Assembly: GCF_000719335.1 (NCBI RefSeq)
Contig: NZ_JOGB01000019.1
Coordinates: 124,001 to 188,000, forward strand
Length of the DNA stretch: 64,000 bases
From: Streptomyces sp. NRRL S-87
GTDB taxonomy: Bacteria; Actinomycetota; Actinomycetes; Streptomycetales; Streptomycetaceae
Direction of reading: 5' to 3'
The notes under the pieces are model-generated. The model saw only the letters and a program-made list of their open reading frames with translations. It did not search any database and was not told where the DNA came from. This document shows, piece after piece, positions 18,951 through 28,220 of the stretch. The translations under genes were made by a program, and so were the position numbers. Position 1 is the stretch's first letter. Every line of letters begins with the position of its first letter.

Positions 18951-19613
18951 GTGTCGGTACCGGTCGGGACGTGGCGCTGGCTGAGCGACGGGGCGCACTG
19001 GACGGGGGAGTCCGGGGTCTGGCACCGGCTCGCCGAGCACGCGTACGTGAGCGGCGTCGCGCTGGGGCTGGCATGCGCGGTGGCGCTGCCGGTCGGACTG
19101 TGGCTGGGGCACCTGGGCCGCGGCGGGACGGTGGCCGCGCAGGTGGCGAACGTGGGCCGGGCGGTACCGGTGTTCGCGGTGCTGGCGCTCTTCATGGTCT
19201 CGCCGCTGCGCAATGCCGGGTACCTGCCGACGATCACGGCGCTGGTGCTGTTCGCGCTGCCGCCGCTGCTGACGAACGCGTACGTCGGTGTCCGCGAGGT
19301 CGACCGGTCGGTGGTCGAGGCGGCGTGCGGGATGGGCATGTCCGGGCCGCAGGTGTTCCGGCGGGTGGAACTGCCGCTGGCGCGACCGCTCCTGATGACG
19401 GGGGTGCGCTCGGCGGCCGTGCAGGTCGTCGCGACCGCCACGATCGCCGCGATGGTCGGCCAGGGCGGCCTCGGCCGCATCATCACGGCCGGCTTCAGCA
19501 CGTACAGCACGCCGCAGGTGGTGGCGGGCGCGCTGCTGGTGGCGGCCCTGGCCCTGGTGGTCGAGGGGGTGTTCGTGGTGGCCGACCGGCTCCTCGGGCC
19601 GGCCCGCCGCTGA
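18951..19613 (+). CDS. ABC transporter permease, OpuC/ProW type, second subunit
   Basis: 220 residues with about six hydrophobic helices and the docking loop EAACGMGMSGPQVFRRVELP. GTG start 3 bases after the first permease, so the two are cotranslated. Together with the ATPase (17158-18126) and the binding protein (19688-20668) it makes a complete quaternary-amine type importer. Confidence 0.92.
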   Translation: MSVPVGTWRWLSDGAHWTGESGVWHRLAEHAYVSGVALGLACAVALPVGLWLGHLGRGGTVAAQVANVGRAVPVFAVLALFMVSPLRNAGYLPTITALVLFALPPLLTNAYVGVREVDRSVVEAACGMGMSGPQVFRRVELPLARPLLMTGVRSAAVQVVATATIAAMVGQGGLGRIITAGFSTYSTPQVVAGALLVAALALVVEGVFVVADRLLGPARR

Positions 19614-19687
19614 TCCGCCGTCCCCGCCGTCCCCGTCGCCCCGCCCCCGCTGTGCCCCTGTCCGCTTCCGTCGAACGGAGTTTCCCC

Positions 19688-20668
19688 ATGAGCAAGACCA
19701 CGCGCCTGCTCGGCGCCGCGCTGGGTGTGCTGGCCCTGACCGGAACGCTGGCCGCCTGCGGCGGCGACAGCCTGGAGAAGAGCAAGGACGCCGGCTCCGC
19801 GCCCGCGGGCGGCTCGGGCGAGAAGGGCTCGCTGGTGGTCGGCGCCGCGGGCTTCACCGAGTCCAACGTGCTGGCCGAGCTGTACGCTCAGCTGCTCGGC
19901 GCGGCCGGCTACGGCACGTCCGTCAAGACGGTCAGCAACCGCGAGCTGTACGAGCCCGCCCTGGAGAAGGGCGAGATCGACGTCGTGCCCGAATACGCGG
20001 CGACCCTCGCCGAGTTCCTGAACGCCAAGGCCAACGGTCCGGACGCACCCCAGAAGAAGCCCGTCGCCTCCGCGGACGTGGCCGCCACGGTCGCGGGCCT
20101 GGAGAAGCTGGCCGCTCCCCTGGGCCTGAAGGTCCTGCCGGCGGGCGCGGCGGTCGACCAGAACGCCTTCGCGGTGAGCAAGGAATTCGCGGCCGAGAAC
20201 AAGCTCAAGACCCTTTCCGACCTCGGTGCGGCGAAGCTGAAGGTAAAGGTCGCGGCAGGTGACGAATGCGCCGTGCGCCCCTTCTGCGCGGTGGGCCTGA
20301 AGGAGAAATACGGAATCGACGTCTCCGGTATCGACCCCAAGGGCGTCGGCACCCCGCAGGCCAAGCAGGCCGTCAAGGACGGGGTCGACCAGCTGGTGCT
20401 GACCACGACCACGGACGCCACGCTGGAGGCCTTCGGCCTGGTCCTCCTCGAGGACGACAAGAAGCTGCAGAACGCCGACAACGTCCTGCCCGTGGTGAAT
20501 GCGAAGGACGCCGGAAGTGCGGAGATCGCGGCCGCCCTGGCGAAGTTGACCAAGGTGCTCAGCACGGCCGATCTCGCCGAACTCAACCGCAAGGTCGACG
20601 GCGAGCGCGCCAAGCCCGGCGACGTCGCGAAGGCCTACCTCACGGAAAAGGGCCTGATCGAGAAGTAG
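19688..20668 (+). CDS. Glycine betaine/choline-type ABC transporter substrate-binding lipoprotein
   Basis: 326 residues. A lipoprotein signal is clear: basic start MSKTTR, hydrophobic stretch, lipobox LAACG with the lipidated cysteine near residue 24, then a Ser/Gly-rich linker. The mature protein matches the OpuAC/ProX fold (VVGAAGFTESNVLAELYAQL; VVPEYAATLAEFLN; TTTTDATLEAFGLVLLEDDK). GGAG precedes the ATG. The 74-base gap after the permease is Pro-codon-like C-rich sequence with no visible promoter. The ligand (betaine, choline or other osmolyte) cannot be decided by eye. Confidence 0.93.
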   Translation: MSKTTRLLGAALGVLALTGTLAACGGDSLEKSKDAGSAPAGGSGEKGSLVVGAAGFTESNVLAELYAQLLGAAGYGTSVKTVSNRELYEPALEKGEIDVVPEYAATLAEFLNAKANGPDAPQKKPVASADVAATVAGLEKLAAPLGLKVLPAGAAVDQNAFAVSKEFAAENKLKTLSDLGAAKLKVKVAAGDECAVRPFCAVGLKEKYGIDVSGIDPKGVGTPQAKQAVKDGVDQLVLTTTTDATLEAFGLVLLEDDKKLQNADNVLPVVNAKDAGSAEIAAALAKLTKVLSTADLAELNRKVDGERAKPGDVAKAYLTEKGLIEK

Positions 20669-20751
20669 CCGCGGGGCCTTGGGGTAACCGCCTGGAAACA
20701 GATTGCCGGGCGGCTCCCCCAAGGCAGTGCACGCACTGTAAATTTCAGGCC

Positions 20752-21774
20752 ATGCCACGTGGACGCCACCGCCATTCGCCGCCCCTGCACAGGCTCCTCA
20801 CCCCCACGACGATCGCCGGTGTCTCGCTCACCAGCGCCGCGGTCGCCTGGCTCCTCGCGGAACCGGTGGCGCTCCGCCTCCTGGTGGCCGCCACCGCCGC
20901 CGCCGGCGTCACGGGCGCGGTGGTCATGCGCGGCTGGGACCGCGCGGCCGGCCGTCGCGTCGCGGAGTTGACGCGCGAGCGCGTGCGCGACGAGTGGCGC
21001 GCCGAGGACCGCATCGCGGAGCTGGAGTCCGACCTGGAGGAGTCCCGGGCGCTGCGCGCCAAGCTGGAGAAGACGCTGCGTGCCAAGCGGGTCGAGCTCG
21101 CGGGTCTGCGCGGCGAGCACGCGGCGCTGCTGCGCCGGTACGCGACGGCCGAGACGGAGCGCGCCAGCGCCCTGGAGGGCCGCCGACTGCTGGCGAAGGC
21201 CGCCGCGCCCACCTCCCCGGCGAAGGAGCTCCCCGCCCCGTCGGAGGACCGGACGACCGCCGGCGCGCCGACCGCGCTCGGGTACGCCCGGGCGCACGCG
21301 GCCCTGACCGCGCTGGCCCGCAAGGCCGGGGCGCCGGCCGCGCCCGGTGCGGTGCAGGCCGGCGGCGCGGCCGCCCCCGCCGAGGCGCACGCCAGGGCCC
21401 TGCCGCAGGGCCCGGCCCCGGCCGCGGCCCTGCCGCCGGCCGCCCCCGCGACCCTGCCCGCCCGCCGGACGCCCTCCGCGGTGGCCCCGTACGCGGCGGC
21501 CCGCCGTACGGTCTCCCGTGCCGAGGGCGGCTTCGACTTCTTCGGCACCAAGTCCGCGGCCCGGACCCGCGCCGCCATCGAGGCGGTGCAGAACGAGGAC
21601 CTCGCCGACGTGGTGGGCGCCGAGGCCCTGGCGGTCCACAAGGCCGAGTCCGCCGAGCCGGAGTTCAAGCCGCGGGCCCCCGAGCACCGGGCGGTCGGCC
21701 AGGTCATCGACCTGACCGCGCACGACGAGACCGAGGCCATCGACGTGGCGTCCCTGCGCACCGCGATCTCGTGA
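20752..21774 (+). CDS. Hypothetical membrane-anchored coiled-coil protein
   Basis: 340 residues, not recognised to a named family. Residues 18-58 form two adjacent hydrophobic segments (TTIAGVSLTSAAVAWLLAEP; LVAATAAAGVTGAVVM). Then residues 65-145 are a charged, probably coiled-coil region rich in Glu, Arg and Leu (ELTRERVRDEWRAEDRIAEL). The remaining part is Ala/Pro-rich with a short C-terminal conserved-looking block (VIDLTAHDETEAIDVASLRT). It could be an envelope or cell-division associated protein; that is inference. Codon use is normal for the window. Confidence 0.75.
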   Translation: MPRGRHRHSPPLHRLLTPTTIAGVSLTSAAVAWLLAEPVALRLLVAATAAAGVTGAVVMRGWDRAAGRRVAELTRERVRDEWRAEDRIAELESDLEESRALRAKLEKTLRAKRVELAGLRGEHAALLRRYATAETERASALEGRRLLAKAAAPTSPAKELPAPSEDRTTAGAPTALGYARAHAALTALARKAGAPAAPGAVQAGGAAAPAEAHARALPQGPAPAAALPPAAPATLPARRTPSAVAPYAAARRTVSRAEGGFDFFGTKSAARTRAAIEAVQNEDLADVVGAEALAVHKAESAEPEFKPRAPEHRAVGQVIDLTAHDETEAIDVASLRTAIS

Positions 21775-21800
21775 CGCCCGGCAGGAACCTTCCTGCGGAC

Positions 21801-21853
21801 AGCACCCCGGCGAGAACACCCGGGCGAGCACACCCGGGCGAGAACACCCCGGC
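21801..21853. repeat. 14-bp tandem repeat, about four copies
   Basis: Copies of AGAACACCCGGGCG run end to end (21813, 21827, 21841), with a degenerate first copy from 21801. It sits between convergent genes, next to the terminator hairpin. Confidence 0.75.
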
Positions 21854-21859
21854 AACGCA

Positions 21860-21898
21860 CGAGAGCCGGCCAGGCGCCCCGCGCCCGGCCGGCTCTCG
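21860..21898. terminator. Bidirectional hairpin before nuoD-like gene
   Basis: CGAGAGCCGGCC (21860-21871) pairs perfectly with GGCCGGCTCTCG (21887-21898) around a 15-base loop, between the convergent coiled-coil and NuoD-like genes. Confidence 0.75.
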
Positions 21899-21910
21899 CG
21901 CGTCCGCCGG

Positions 21911-23053
21911 CTACTTGTCGATGTCGCCGACGACGAAGAACATCGAGCCGAGGATCGCGACCATGTCGGCCACCAGCGTGCCGGGCAGCAGCTCGGTCAG
22001 CGCCTGGATGTTGTTGTACGAGGCCGAGCGCAGCTTGAGCCGGTACGGCGTCTTCTCGCCCTTCGAGACGAGGTAGTAGCCGTTGATGCCCAGCGGGTTC
22101 TCGGTCCACGCGTAGGTGTGGCCCTCGGGCGCCTTCAGGACCTTCGGCAGCCGCTGGTTGATCGGGCCGGGCGGCAGCTGCTCCAGCCGGTCGAGGCAGG
22201 CCTCGGCGAGTTCCAGCGCGTTGTGCGTCTGGTCCAGCAGGCACTCGAACCGGGCCAGGCAGTCGCCCTCCTGCCGGGTGACGACCTTGAGCACGTCCTG
22301 GAGCTCGCCGTACGCCAGGTACGGCTCGTCGCGGCGCAGGTCGAAGTCGACGCCCGAGCCGCGCGCGATCGGCCCGCTGACCCCGTAGGCGTGCACGGCC
22401 CCGGCGGACAGCACGCCCACTCCGCGGGTCCGGCCGCGGAAGATCTCGTTGCCGCGGACCAGGTCGTCGTACACGGACATGCGCGAGGTGACGTCCGCGA
22501 TCGCGGCCCGGGCCCGGCCCGTCCAGCCCAGCGGCAGGTCCTCCTTGAGGCCGCCGACGCGGTTGAACATGTAGTGCATGCGGCCGCCGGAGATCTCCTC
22601 CATGACGGCCTGGAGCTCCTCGCGCTCGCGGAACGCGTGGAAGATCGGGGTGATGCCGCCCAGTTCGAGCGGGTACGACCCCAGGAACATCAGGTGGTTC
22701 AGGACGCGGTTGAGCTCGGCCAGCAGCGTGCGCATCCACACGGCGCGCTCGGGCACCTCCATGCCCAGCATCCGCTCGACGGCCATGACGACGCCCAGCT
22801 CGTTCGAGAAGGCCGACAGCCAGTCGTGGCGGTTGGCCAGCATCACGATCTGGCGGTAGTCACGGGCCTCGAACAGCTTCTCCGCGCCCCGGTGCATGTA
22901 CCCGACGACGGGCTCGGCCGAGCGGATCCGCTCGCCGTCCAGGACGAGGCGCAGGCGCAGCACGCCGTGCGTGGAAGGGTGCTGGGGGCCGATGTTGAGC
23001 ACCATGTCGGTGCTCTCCGCCGCACCGCCGATGCCGACCGTGGTCTCCGTCAT
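21911..23053 (-). CDS. Orphan NADH-quinone oxidoreductase subunit D-like protein
   Basis: 380 residues, close to a full-length NuoD (49 kDa subunit). Conserved blocks include [67 protein letters not shown] and a C terminus ending in [20 protein letters not shown]. NuoD contributes to the quinone-reduction chamber of complex I. No other nuo gene is present in the window, so this is a paralogue away from the main operon. The quinone-site His/Tyr region is present, so it may assemble as an alternative subunit; its partner proteins are unknown. Confidence 0.9.
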   Translation of the reverse strand: MTETTVGIGGAAESTDMVLNIGPQHPSTHGVLRLRLVLDGERIRSAEPVVGYMHRGAEKLFEARDYRQIVMLANRHDWLSAFSNELGVVMAVERMLGMEVPERAVWMRTLLAELNRVLNHLMFLGSYPLELGGITPIFHAFREREELQAVMEEISGGRMHYMFNRVGGLKEDLPLGWTGRARAAIADVTSRMSVYDDLVRGNEIFRGRTRGVGVLSAGAVHAYGVSGPIARGSGVDFDLRRDEPYLAYGELQDVLKVVTRQEGDCLARFECLLDQTHNALELAEACLDRLEQLPPGPINQRLPKVLKAPEGHTYAWTENPLGINGYYLVSKGEKTPYRLKLRSASYNNIQALTELLPGTLVADMVAILGSMFFVVGDIDK

Positions 23054-23096
23054 GGGAACAGTCTCTCAGCCCCCGCTCGATCCCCGGCCGCAGCCC

Positions 23097-23102
23097 TACT
23101 CT
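23097..23102 (+). promoter_or_regulatory. -10 hexamer, probable leaderless start
   Basis: TACTCT ends 6 bases before the ATG at 23109. The interval is only GGGGGG, too close for normal ribosome binding. Confidence 0.5.
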
Positions 23103-23108
23103 GGGGGG

Positions 23109-23642
23109 ATGGAAACGGGGACGGGCACGGGGACCGGTGCGGGGACGGGGGCGGCGCCCGGGGCGGAGGTGCCCGGGGCGGAGCCCGGGTGGACCGGCCT
23201 GCCGGGTGGGCTGCTCACCCTGAGGCGCCTGCTGCTGGTGGTCTGGCTGGGCGCGGCGGCCGTCGTGGCGGGGGTGCTGCCCGGCGTGCTGGCGGGGCCG
23301 GCCTGGGCGGCGTGCGCGCTGCTGCCGCTGGCGGTGCTCGCCTGGGGCTGGGTGCTGCTGGGGCGGAACTGGCGCTCGTGGCGGTACGCCGAGCGCGCCG
23401 ACGACCTGCTGATCAGCCGGGGAGTGCTGTGGCGGGAGGAGACGGTGGTCCCGTACGGCCGGATGCAGCTGGTCGAGGTCACCTCGGGCCCGCTGGAGCG
23501 GCGCTTCGGGCTGGCCTCCGTACAACTGCACACGGCGGCCGCCGCCACGGACGCGCGCATCCCCGGCCTGGACCCGCGCGAGGCGGAGCGGCTGCGCGAC
23601 CGGCTGACGGAGCTGGGCGAGGCGAGGTCGGCGGGCCTGTGA
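23109..23642 (+). CDS. PH-domain membrane protein, YdbS-like
   Basis: 177 residues. A Gly/Thr-rich N terminus precedes two transmembrane helices (about 43-63 and 65-85), then a bacterial PH (DUF304) domain: YAERADDLLISRGVLWREET, VPYGRMQLVEVTSGPLERRFGL, VQLHTAAAATDARIPGL. Paired with the next gene, which starts within its stop codon, it mirrors the YdbS/YdbT pair of Bacillus. Proposed roles concern membrane stress or toxin resistance, not proven here. Confidence 0.85.
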   Translation: METGTGTGTGAGTGAAPGAEVPGAEPGWTGLPGGLLTLRRLLLVVWLGAAAVVAGVLPGVLAGPAWAACALLPLAVLAWGWVLLGRNWRSWRYAERADDLLISRGVLWREETVVPYGRMQLVEVTSGPLERRFGLASVQLHTAAAATDARIPGLDPREAERLRDRLTELGEARSAGL

Positions 23643-24961
23643 GCAGTACGGAAGCGGAAGCGCGTGCCGCCGCCCGGGAGCGGCGGCTGCACCCGGTGAC
23701 CCCGCTGCGCCGCGCCTGGGCCCCGATCGCCCTCGTCGCGGGCCTGGTCGTGCAGAACCCCGACCGGGCGCGCGAGTGGAGCACGGGCCTGTCGACCGGC
23801 TGGGGCGCCCTCGCGGTGGGCCTCGCGATCCCGCTCGCCGGCCTCTACGGCTTCCTCAGCTGGTGGTTCACCCACTTCGCGGTCACCGACACCGAGCTGC
23901 GCATCCGCACCGGACTGGTCTTCCGCCGCACCGCCCACATCCGCCTCGACCGGCTCCAGGCGGTGGACGTCACCCAGCCGCTGCTGGCCCGGATCGCCGG
24001 CGTGGCCCAGCTCAAGCTGGACGTGGTCGGCACGGAGGAGAAGGACGAGCTGGCCTACCTCGGGGAGAGGGAGGCCCGGGCGCTGCGCGCCGAGCTGCTG
24101 GCCCGGGCGGCCGGCTTCGCCCCCGAGGCGGCGGCCGAGGTCGGCGAGGCCCCCGTGCGCGAGCTGCTGCGGCTGGCGCCCCGGCAGCTGGTGCTCTCGC
24201 TCGCGCTGAGCCTGTCGGTGCCGTGCGCCGTGGCCGCCGGGCTGCTGGCGCCGCTCGTGGTGTGGCGCTTCAGCGCCAACCCGTGGGCCGCGCTGGTGGT
24301 CCTGCTGCCGATCCTGGGCGCGGTGTGGCAGGCCAGCGCCGGCCGGTTCCTGACGGAGTACGACTGGACGGTCGCCGAGTCCCCCGACGGGCTGCGCCTC
24401 GACCACGGCCTGCTCGACAAGGCCCACGAGACCGTCCCGCCGGGCCGCGTGCAGACCGTCCGGCTGGTCGAGCCGCTGCTGTGGCGGCGGCTCGGCTGGG
24501 TGCGGGTGGAACTGGCGGTGGCCGGCTCCAAGAACGAGGTCCTGGTGCCGGTCGCCGAGCGGGCCGCCGCCGAGCGGGTGATCGCGTGCGTGCTGCCCGG
24601 GGTGGACCTGGGCGCGCTGTCCTTCGCCCCCGCGCCCCGCCGGGGCGCCCGGTGGGTGGTGCCCGTGTGGTGGCGCGGCTACGGGCTGGCCGTCTCGCCG
24701 GCGGTGTTCGCGGTGCGCGGCGGGCTGCTGTGCCGGCGCACGGCGATCGTGCCGCACGCCAAGGTGCAGAGCGTCCGCCTCACCCAGGGCCCGTGGGAGC
24801 GGGCCATGGGCGTGGCGGACGTGGCCGTGGACACCGGCGCCGACAAGACGGTGACCGCCCGGCTGCGCCCGGCAGGCGAGGCCGCGGAGCTGCTGGCCGC
24901 CCAGGCGGAGCGGTCCCGGACGGGCCGGCGCACCGCCCGCCCGGACCGCTGGATGACCTAA
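23639..24961 (+). CDS. PH-domain membrane protein, YdbT-like
   Basis: 440 residues. It contains two or three bacterial PH (DUF304) repeats: one near 70-140 (FAVTDTELRIRTGLVFRRTA; IRLDRLQAVDVTQPLLARIAG), a second near 230-310 (VPPGRVQTVRLVEPLLWRRL) and a third near 350-425 (IVPHAKVQSVRLTQGPWERA), interleaved with about five membrane helices. GTG start overlaps the preceding stop (GTGA). The pair is probably one membrane complex. Confidence 0.87.
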   Translation: MSSTEAEARAAARERRLHPVTPLRRAWAPIALVAGLVVQNPDRAREWSTGLSTGWGALAVGLAIPLAGLYGFLSWWFTHFAVTDTELRIRTGLVFRRTAHIRLDRLQAVDVTQPLLARIAGVAQLKLDVVGTEEKDELAYLGEREARALRAELLARAAGFAPEAAAEVGEAPVRELLRLAPRQLVLSLALSLSVPCAVAAGLLAPLVVWRFSANPWAALVVLLPILGAVWQASAGRFLTEYDWTVAESPDGLRLDHGLLDKAHETVPPGRVQTVRLVEPLLWRRLGWVRVELAVAGSKNEVLVPVAERAAAERVIACVLPGVDLGALSFAPAPRRGARWVVPVWWRGYGLAVSPAVFAVRGGLLCRRTAIVPHAKVQSVRLTQGPWERAMGVADVAVDTGADKTVTARLRPAGEAAELLAAQAERSRTGRRTARPDRWMT

Positions 24962-25028
24962 CGGGTGTGGGGCGGATCAGGGTCGGGTAGCCCCCGGGGC
25001 CGCCCCGTACCCCGCCGGCGGTCGGACG

Positions 25029-25706
25029 TCAGGCCGCCGGCCCGCTGCCCGCCCGCACCATCCCGGTCTCGTACGCCAGCACCACGACCTGGACGCGGTC
25101 GCGCAGGCCCAGCTTGGTCAGGATGCGCCCCACGTGGGTCTTGACGGTGGCCTCCGACAGCACCAGCCGGGCCGCGATCTCCCCGTTCGACAGCCCCTGC
25201 GCCACCAGCAGCATGACCTCGCGCTCGCGATCGGTCAGCCGTTCCAGCTCCTTGTGCTGCGGCTCCGCCGTGGTCGTCGGCAGCATCGGCGCGAACCGGT
25301 CCAGCAGCCGCCGCGTCGTGGACGGGGCCACCACCGCGTCACCGCTGTGCACGGAGCGGATGGCCGCCAGCAGCTCCGCCGGCGGCACGTCCTTCAGCAT
25401 GAAGCCGCTGGCCCCCGCCTTCAGCCCGGAGAACGCGTACTCGTCCAGGTCGAAGGTGGTCAGGATGATGACCTTGGGGTGGTTCTCCTGCTCGCAGATC
25501 CGGCGCGTGGCCTCGACCCCGTCGAGCTTCGGCATGCGGACGTCCATCAGCACCACGTCGACGGTCGTCGCCCGCAGCACCTCCAGCGCCTCCAGGCCGT
25601 CGCCCGCCTCCGCGACCACGTCCATGTCCGGCTGGGCCGCGAGGACCATCCGGAAACCGGTGCGCAGCAGCACCTGGTCGTCGACCAGCATGACTCGGAT
25701 GGACAT
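25029..25706 (-). CDS. Two-component response regulator, NarL/LuxR type
   Basis: 225 residues. The receiver domain has the acidic pair near residues 9-10 (MLVDDQVLL), phosphorylation aspartate in VVLMDVRMPKLDGVE (about residue 55) and conserved lysine in FMLKDVPPAE. The C-terminal LuxR helix-turn-helix (LTDREREVMLLVAQGLSNGE; VKTHVGRILTKLGLRDRVQ) spans about 150-215. It is the partner of the kinase encoded 108 bases upstream. The target genes are not evident. Confidence 0.94.
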   Translation of the reverse strand: MSIRVMLVDDQVLLRTGFRMVLAAQPDMDVVAEAGDGLEALEVLRATTVDVVLMDVRMPKLDGVEATRRICEQENHPKVIILTTFDLDEYAFSGLKAGASGFMLKDVPPAELLAAIRSVHSGDAVVAPSTTRRLLDRFAPMLPTTTAEPQHKELERLTDREREVMLLVAQGLSNGEIAARLVLSEATVKTHVGRILTKLGLRDRVQVVVLAYETGMVRAGSGPAA

Positions 25707-25738
25707 CCCGTAATCCCTATCCCTTGGTTCGGGGCCCT

Positions 25739-25780
25739 TCGGCCCTGTGCCTCTACGGCCCTGTGCCTCTTCGGCCCTGT
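25739..25780. repeat. 16-bp tandem repeat inside the two-component operon
   Basis: Two full copies and one partial copy of TCGGCCCTGTGCCTCT (25739, 25755, 25771) in the gap between the kinase and regulator genes. Confidence 0.7.
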
Positions 25781-25814
25781 CAGGACCCGCCGGCCCGCCC
25801 GGCCCGCCCCCGCG

Positions 25815-27017
25815 TCAGGACTTCCCCTTCAGCGGCAGCAGCGCGCTGATCCGGAAGCCGCCGCCCGGCCGGGGACCCGCGTCCAGCGTGCCCCCCACCA
25901 TGCCGATCCGCTCCCGCATGCCGATCAGTCCGTGCCCGGCCCCGTCCGCGCCGCCGTCCTCGTACAGCTCGTGCGCCGCGCCCCGGCCGTCGTCCTCGAC
26001 CAGCAGGCCGAGCCCGTCGTCGAAGTAGACCAGGCGCACCCGGGCCTTCGCCTCGGGGCCGCCGTGCTTGCGCGTGTTCGTGAGGGCCTCCTGCACGATC
26101 CGGTACGCCGTCAGCTCCACGCCGCTGGGCAGCGGGCGCGGGGCGCCCTCGACCTCGAAGTCCACCACGAGGCCGGCCTGCCGGACCTGTTCGACCAGGA
26201 CCTCGATCTGCTCCACGTCCGGCTGGGGCACGTAGTCCTCGGAGTCCTGCGGCTCGCCGGTGCGCAGCACGCCCAGCAGGCGGCGCATCTCGGCCAGCGC
26301 CTGGCGGCCGGTGGTGGAGATCGTCTCCAGGGCCTGCTTGGCCTGCTCCGGCGCCATGTCGATGACGTACGCCGCGCCGTCCGCCTGCACCACCATCACC
26401 GAGACGTTGTGCGCGACGACGTCGTGCAGCTCGCGGGCGATCCGGGCGCGCTCGGCGGCCACCGCCACCTTCGCCTGGGCCTCGCGCTCCTTCTCCAGCC
26501 GGCGGTTCTTCTCCTCCAGCTGCGCGAAGTACGCCCGCCGGGTGCGGATCGAGTCGCCCAGCACCCAGGCCAGCGCGAACGGCACGGTCGCCATGAACGG
26601 CGTCGCGATGTCGTTGGTGGGGTCGGCCCCGGTGAAGCCCCAGCGCAGCGCCGCCAGCGGGGCGGCCAGGAGACCGGAGCCGAAGGCGACCCGCGAGAGC
26701 CATCGGGGCACCTCGGCGGAGGCGGCGACCGTGTAGAGGATGAGGAGCATGGCCACGTCTGCCATGTGGGGCTGGACGTCCGCCGCGAGCTGGAACGCCC
26801 CCGCGCCCACCGCCAGCCAGTACATGGCGGCGGTGAAGCGCCGGCGCAGGGCGGTGACCACGCAGAGCGCGGTCACCGAGACCATCGCCAGCAGCCGGGC
26901 CGGCACCGAGCCGTGCTCCGAGGCGACCTCCAGCGTCGAGACGCCGAAGAGCAGCACAGCCCAGAAGCTGTCGACGCCCGTCGGGTGCCTGCGGAGGAAG
27001 TCGTAGAAGCGCTGCAC
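25815..27017 (-). CDS. Sensor histidine kinase, NarL-partner (HisKA_3) type
   Basis: 400 residues. The first 165 residues hold about five to six membrane helices with very short loops, so the input domain is within the membrane. A coiled-coil linker precedes the dimerisation box ARIARELHDVVAHNVSVMVV with the phosphorylated histidine near residue 215. The ATPase domain has an N-box-like EALTNTRKHGG and glycine boxes DDGRGAAHEL and GHGLIGMRERI. GTG start at 27017 without a ribosome site; a -10 hexamer 7 bases upstream suggests a leaderless message. The signal is unknown. Confidence 0.93.
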   Translation of the reverse strand: MQRFYDFLRRHPTGVDSFWAVLLFGVSTLEVASEHGSVPARLLAMVSVTALCVVTALRRRFTAAMYWLAVGAGAFQLAADVQPHMADVAMLLILYTVAASAEVPRWLSRVAFGSGLLAAPLAALRWGFTGADPTNDIATPFMATVPFALAWVLGDSIRTRRAYFAQLEEKNRRLEKEREAQAKVAVAAERARIARELHDVVAHNVSVMVVQADGAAYVIDMAPEQAKQALETISTTGRQALAEMRRLLGVLRTGEPQDSEDYVPQPDVEQIEVLVEQVRQAGLVVDFEVEGAPRPLPSGVELTAYRIVQEALTNTRKHGGPEAKARVRLVYFDDGLGLLVEDDGRGAAHELYEDGGADGAGHGLIGMRERIGMVGGTLDAGPRPGGGFRISALLPLKGKS

Positions 27018-27024
27018 GTAACCC

Positions 27025-27030
27025 AGAGTA
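27025..27030 (-). promoter_or_regulatory. -10 hexamer of the kinase gene, probable leaderless start
   Basis: On the minus strand TACTCT ends 7 bases before the GTG at 27017. A TTGACT lies 21 bases further upstream, an unusually long spacing. Confidence 0.5.
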
Positions 27031-27129
27031 GGGAAGGGGGATAGGTGCCGGAGTCAACCGCAGGGGCGATCTCTCTCCTGGGGCGCCTACTCCCCAAGGT
27101 GGAGTACCTCCCGCCCCTCCGGGTGCACC

Positions 27130-27135
27130 TACCTT
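27130..27135 (+). promoter_or_regulatory. -10 hexamer, probable leaderless start
   Basis: TACCTT ends 7 bases before the ATG at 27143, and no ribosome site lies in between. It is divergent from the kinase promoter about 100 bases away. Confidence 0.5.
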
Positions 27136-27142
27136 TGTGCGC

Positions 27143-28135
27143 ATGAGCGGTGATCTGGGGACCGGGGCGGCGGAGCCGGCCGGGCCGGTGGGCTGGCGGC
27201 GGGCGATGGAGCGGGCCCTGTACGGGCCGGACGGTTTCTACGTGCGCCCGCAGGGCCCGGGCCCCGCCGGCCACTTCCGCACCTCCGTGCACGCCTCCCC
27301 CCTGTACGCCGGGGCGGTGGCCGAGCTGCTGCGGCGGGTGGACGGGGCCCTCGGGGGGCCGCCGGAGCTGGCGTTCGTCGACATGGCCGCCGGGCGCGGG
27401 GAGCTGATCACCGGGGTGCTGGCCGCGCTGCCGGCGGACACGGCCGCGCGCGTGCGCCCGTACGCCGTGGACCTCGCCCCGCGCCCGGCCGGCCTGGACC
27501 CGCGGATCGACTGGAGGCCCCGGCCGCCGACCGGGGTGGAAGGGCTGCTGTTCGCCAACGAGTGGCTGGACAACGTGCCGCTCGACGTCGCCGAGGACGG
27601 CCGGTACGTGCTGGTGGCCGAGGACGGCTCCGAGGAGCCCGGCGGGCCGGTGGCCGCGGCGGACCGGGACTGGCTGGATCGGTGGTGGCCGGGCTGGCGC
27701 GACGGCGGGCGGGCCGAGATCGGCCGCCCGCGCGACGAGGCCTGGTCCGCCGCGGCCGGCTGCGTGGCGCGGGGCCTGGCGGTGGCCGTCGACTACGCGC
27801 ACGCGCGCGCCGAGCGGCCCCCGTACGGCACGCTCACCGGCTTCCGCGGCGGCCGCGAGGTACGCCCGGTCCCGGACGGAAGCTGCGACGTCACCGCCCA
27901 CGTGGCGCTGGACGCGTGCGCCGGGCCGGACGCGGTGCTGCTGACGCAGCGCGCGGCGCTGGCGGAGCTGGGGGTGTGGGGGGCGCGGCCGCCGCTGTCC
28001 CTGGCGGCGGCGGACCCGGCGGCCTACGTCCGGGCCCTGGCGGGTGCGGGCGAGGCGGCCGAGCTCACGGCGCGCGGGGGCCTGGGGGACTTCGGGTGGC
28101 TGGTGGAGGCGCGGGGGATCGACCGGGTGCTGTGA
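27143..28135 (+). CDS. MidA-like SAM-dependent methyltransferase (DUF185)
   Basis: 330 residues. Family features: [43 protein letters not shown]-binding motif [16 protein letters not shown], and [15 protein letters not shown], the last being typical of the MidA/NDUFAF7 group. In eukaryotes this enzyme dimethylates an arginine of the 49 kDa complex I subunit, the NuoD homologue. A NuoD-like gene lies 4 kb away, a suggestive but unproven link. The protein is somewhat shorter than the canonical MidA. Confidence 0.82.
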   Translation: MSGDLGTGAAEPAGPVGWRRAMERALYGPDGFYVRPQGPGPAGHFRTSVHASPLYAGAVAELLRRVDGALGGPPELAFVDMAAGRGELITGVLAALPADTAARVRPYAVDLAPRPAGLDPRIDWRPRPPTGVEGLLFANEWLDNVPLDVAEDGRYVLVAEDGSEEPGGPVAAADRDWLDRWWPGWRDGGRAEIGRPRDEAWSAAAGCVARGLAVAVDYAHARAERPPYGTLTGFRGGREVRPVPDGSCDVTAHVALDACAGPDAVLLTQRAALAELGVWGARPPLSLAAADPAAYVRALAGAGEAAELTARGGLGDFGWLVEARGIDRVL

Positions 28136-28162
28136 CGCGCCGACCGACCGGGTTCTCCGACG

Positions 28163-28206
28163 CGCCGAGGGGGTGCCGCCACGACCCTGGCGGCACCCCC
28201 TCGGCG
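28163..28206. terminator. Bidirectional hairpin between convergent genes
   Basis: A perfect 18-bp stem (28163-28180 with 28189-28206) with an 8-base loop, between the methyltransferase and M28 peptidase genes. Confidence 0.85.
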
Positions 28207-28220
28207 GGTGTTCCGTGCCG

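Noticed and set aside
17144..20758. Minus-strand frame of about 1200 codons across the ABC transporter genes
   Set aside because: Composition artefact; no domain is recognisable in the translation, while the forward permease and binding-protein genes are clear.
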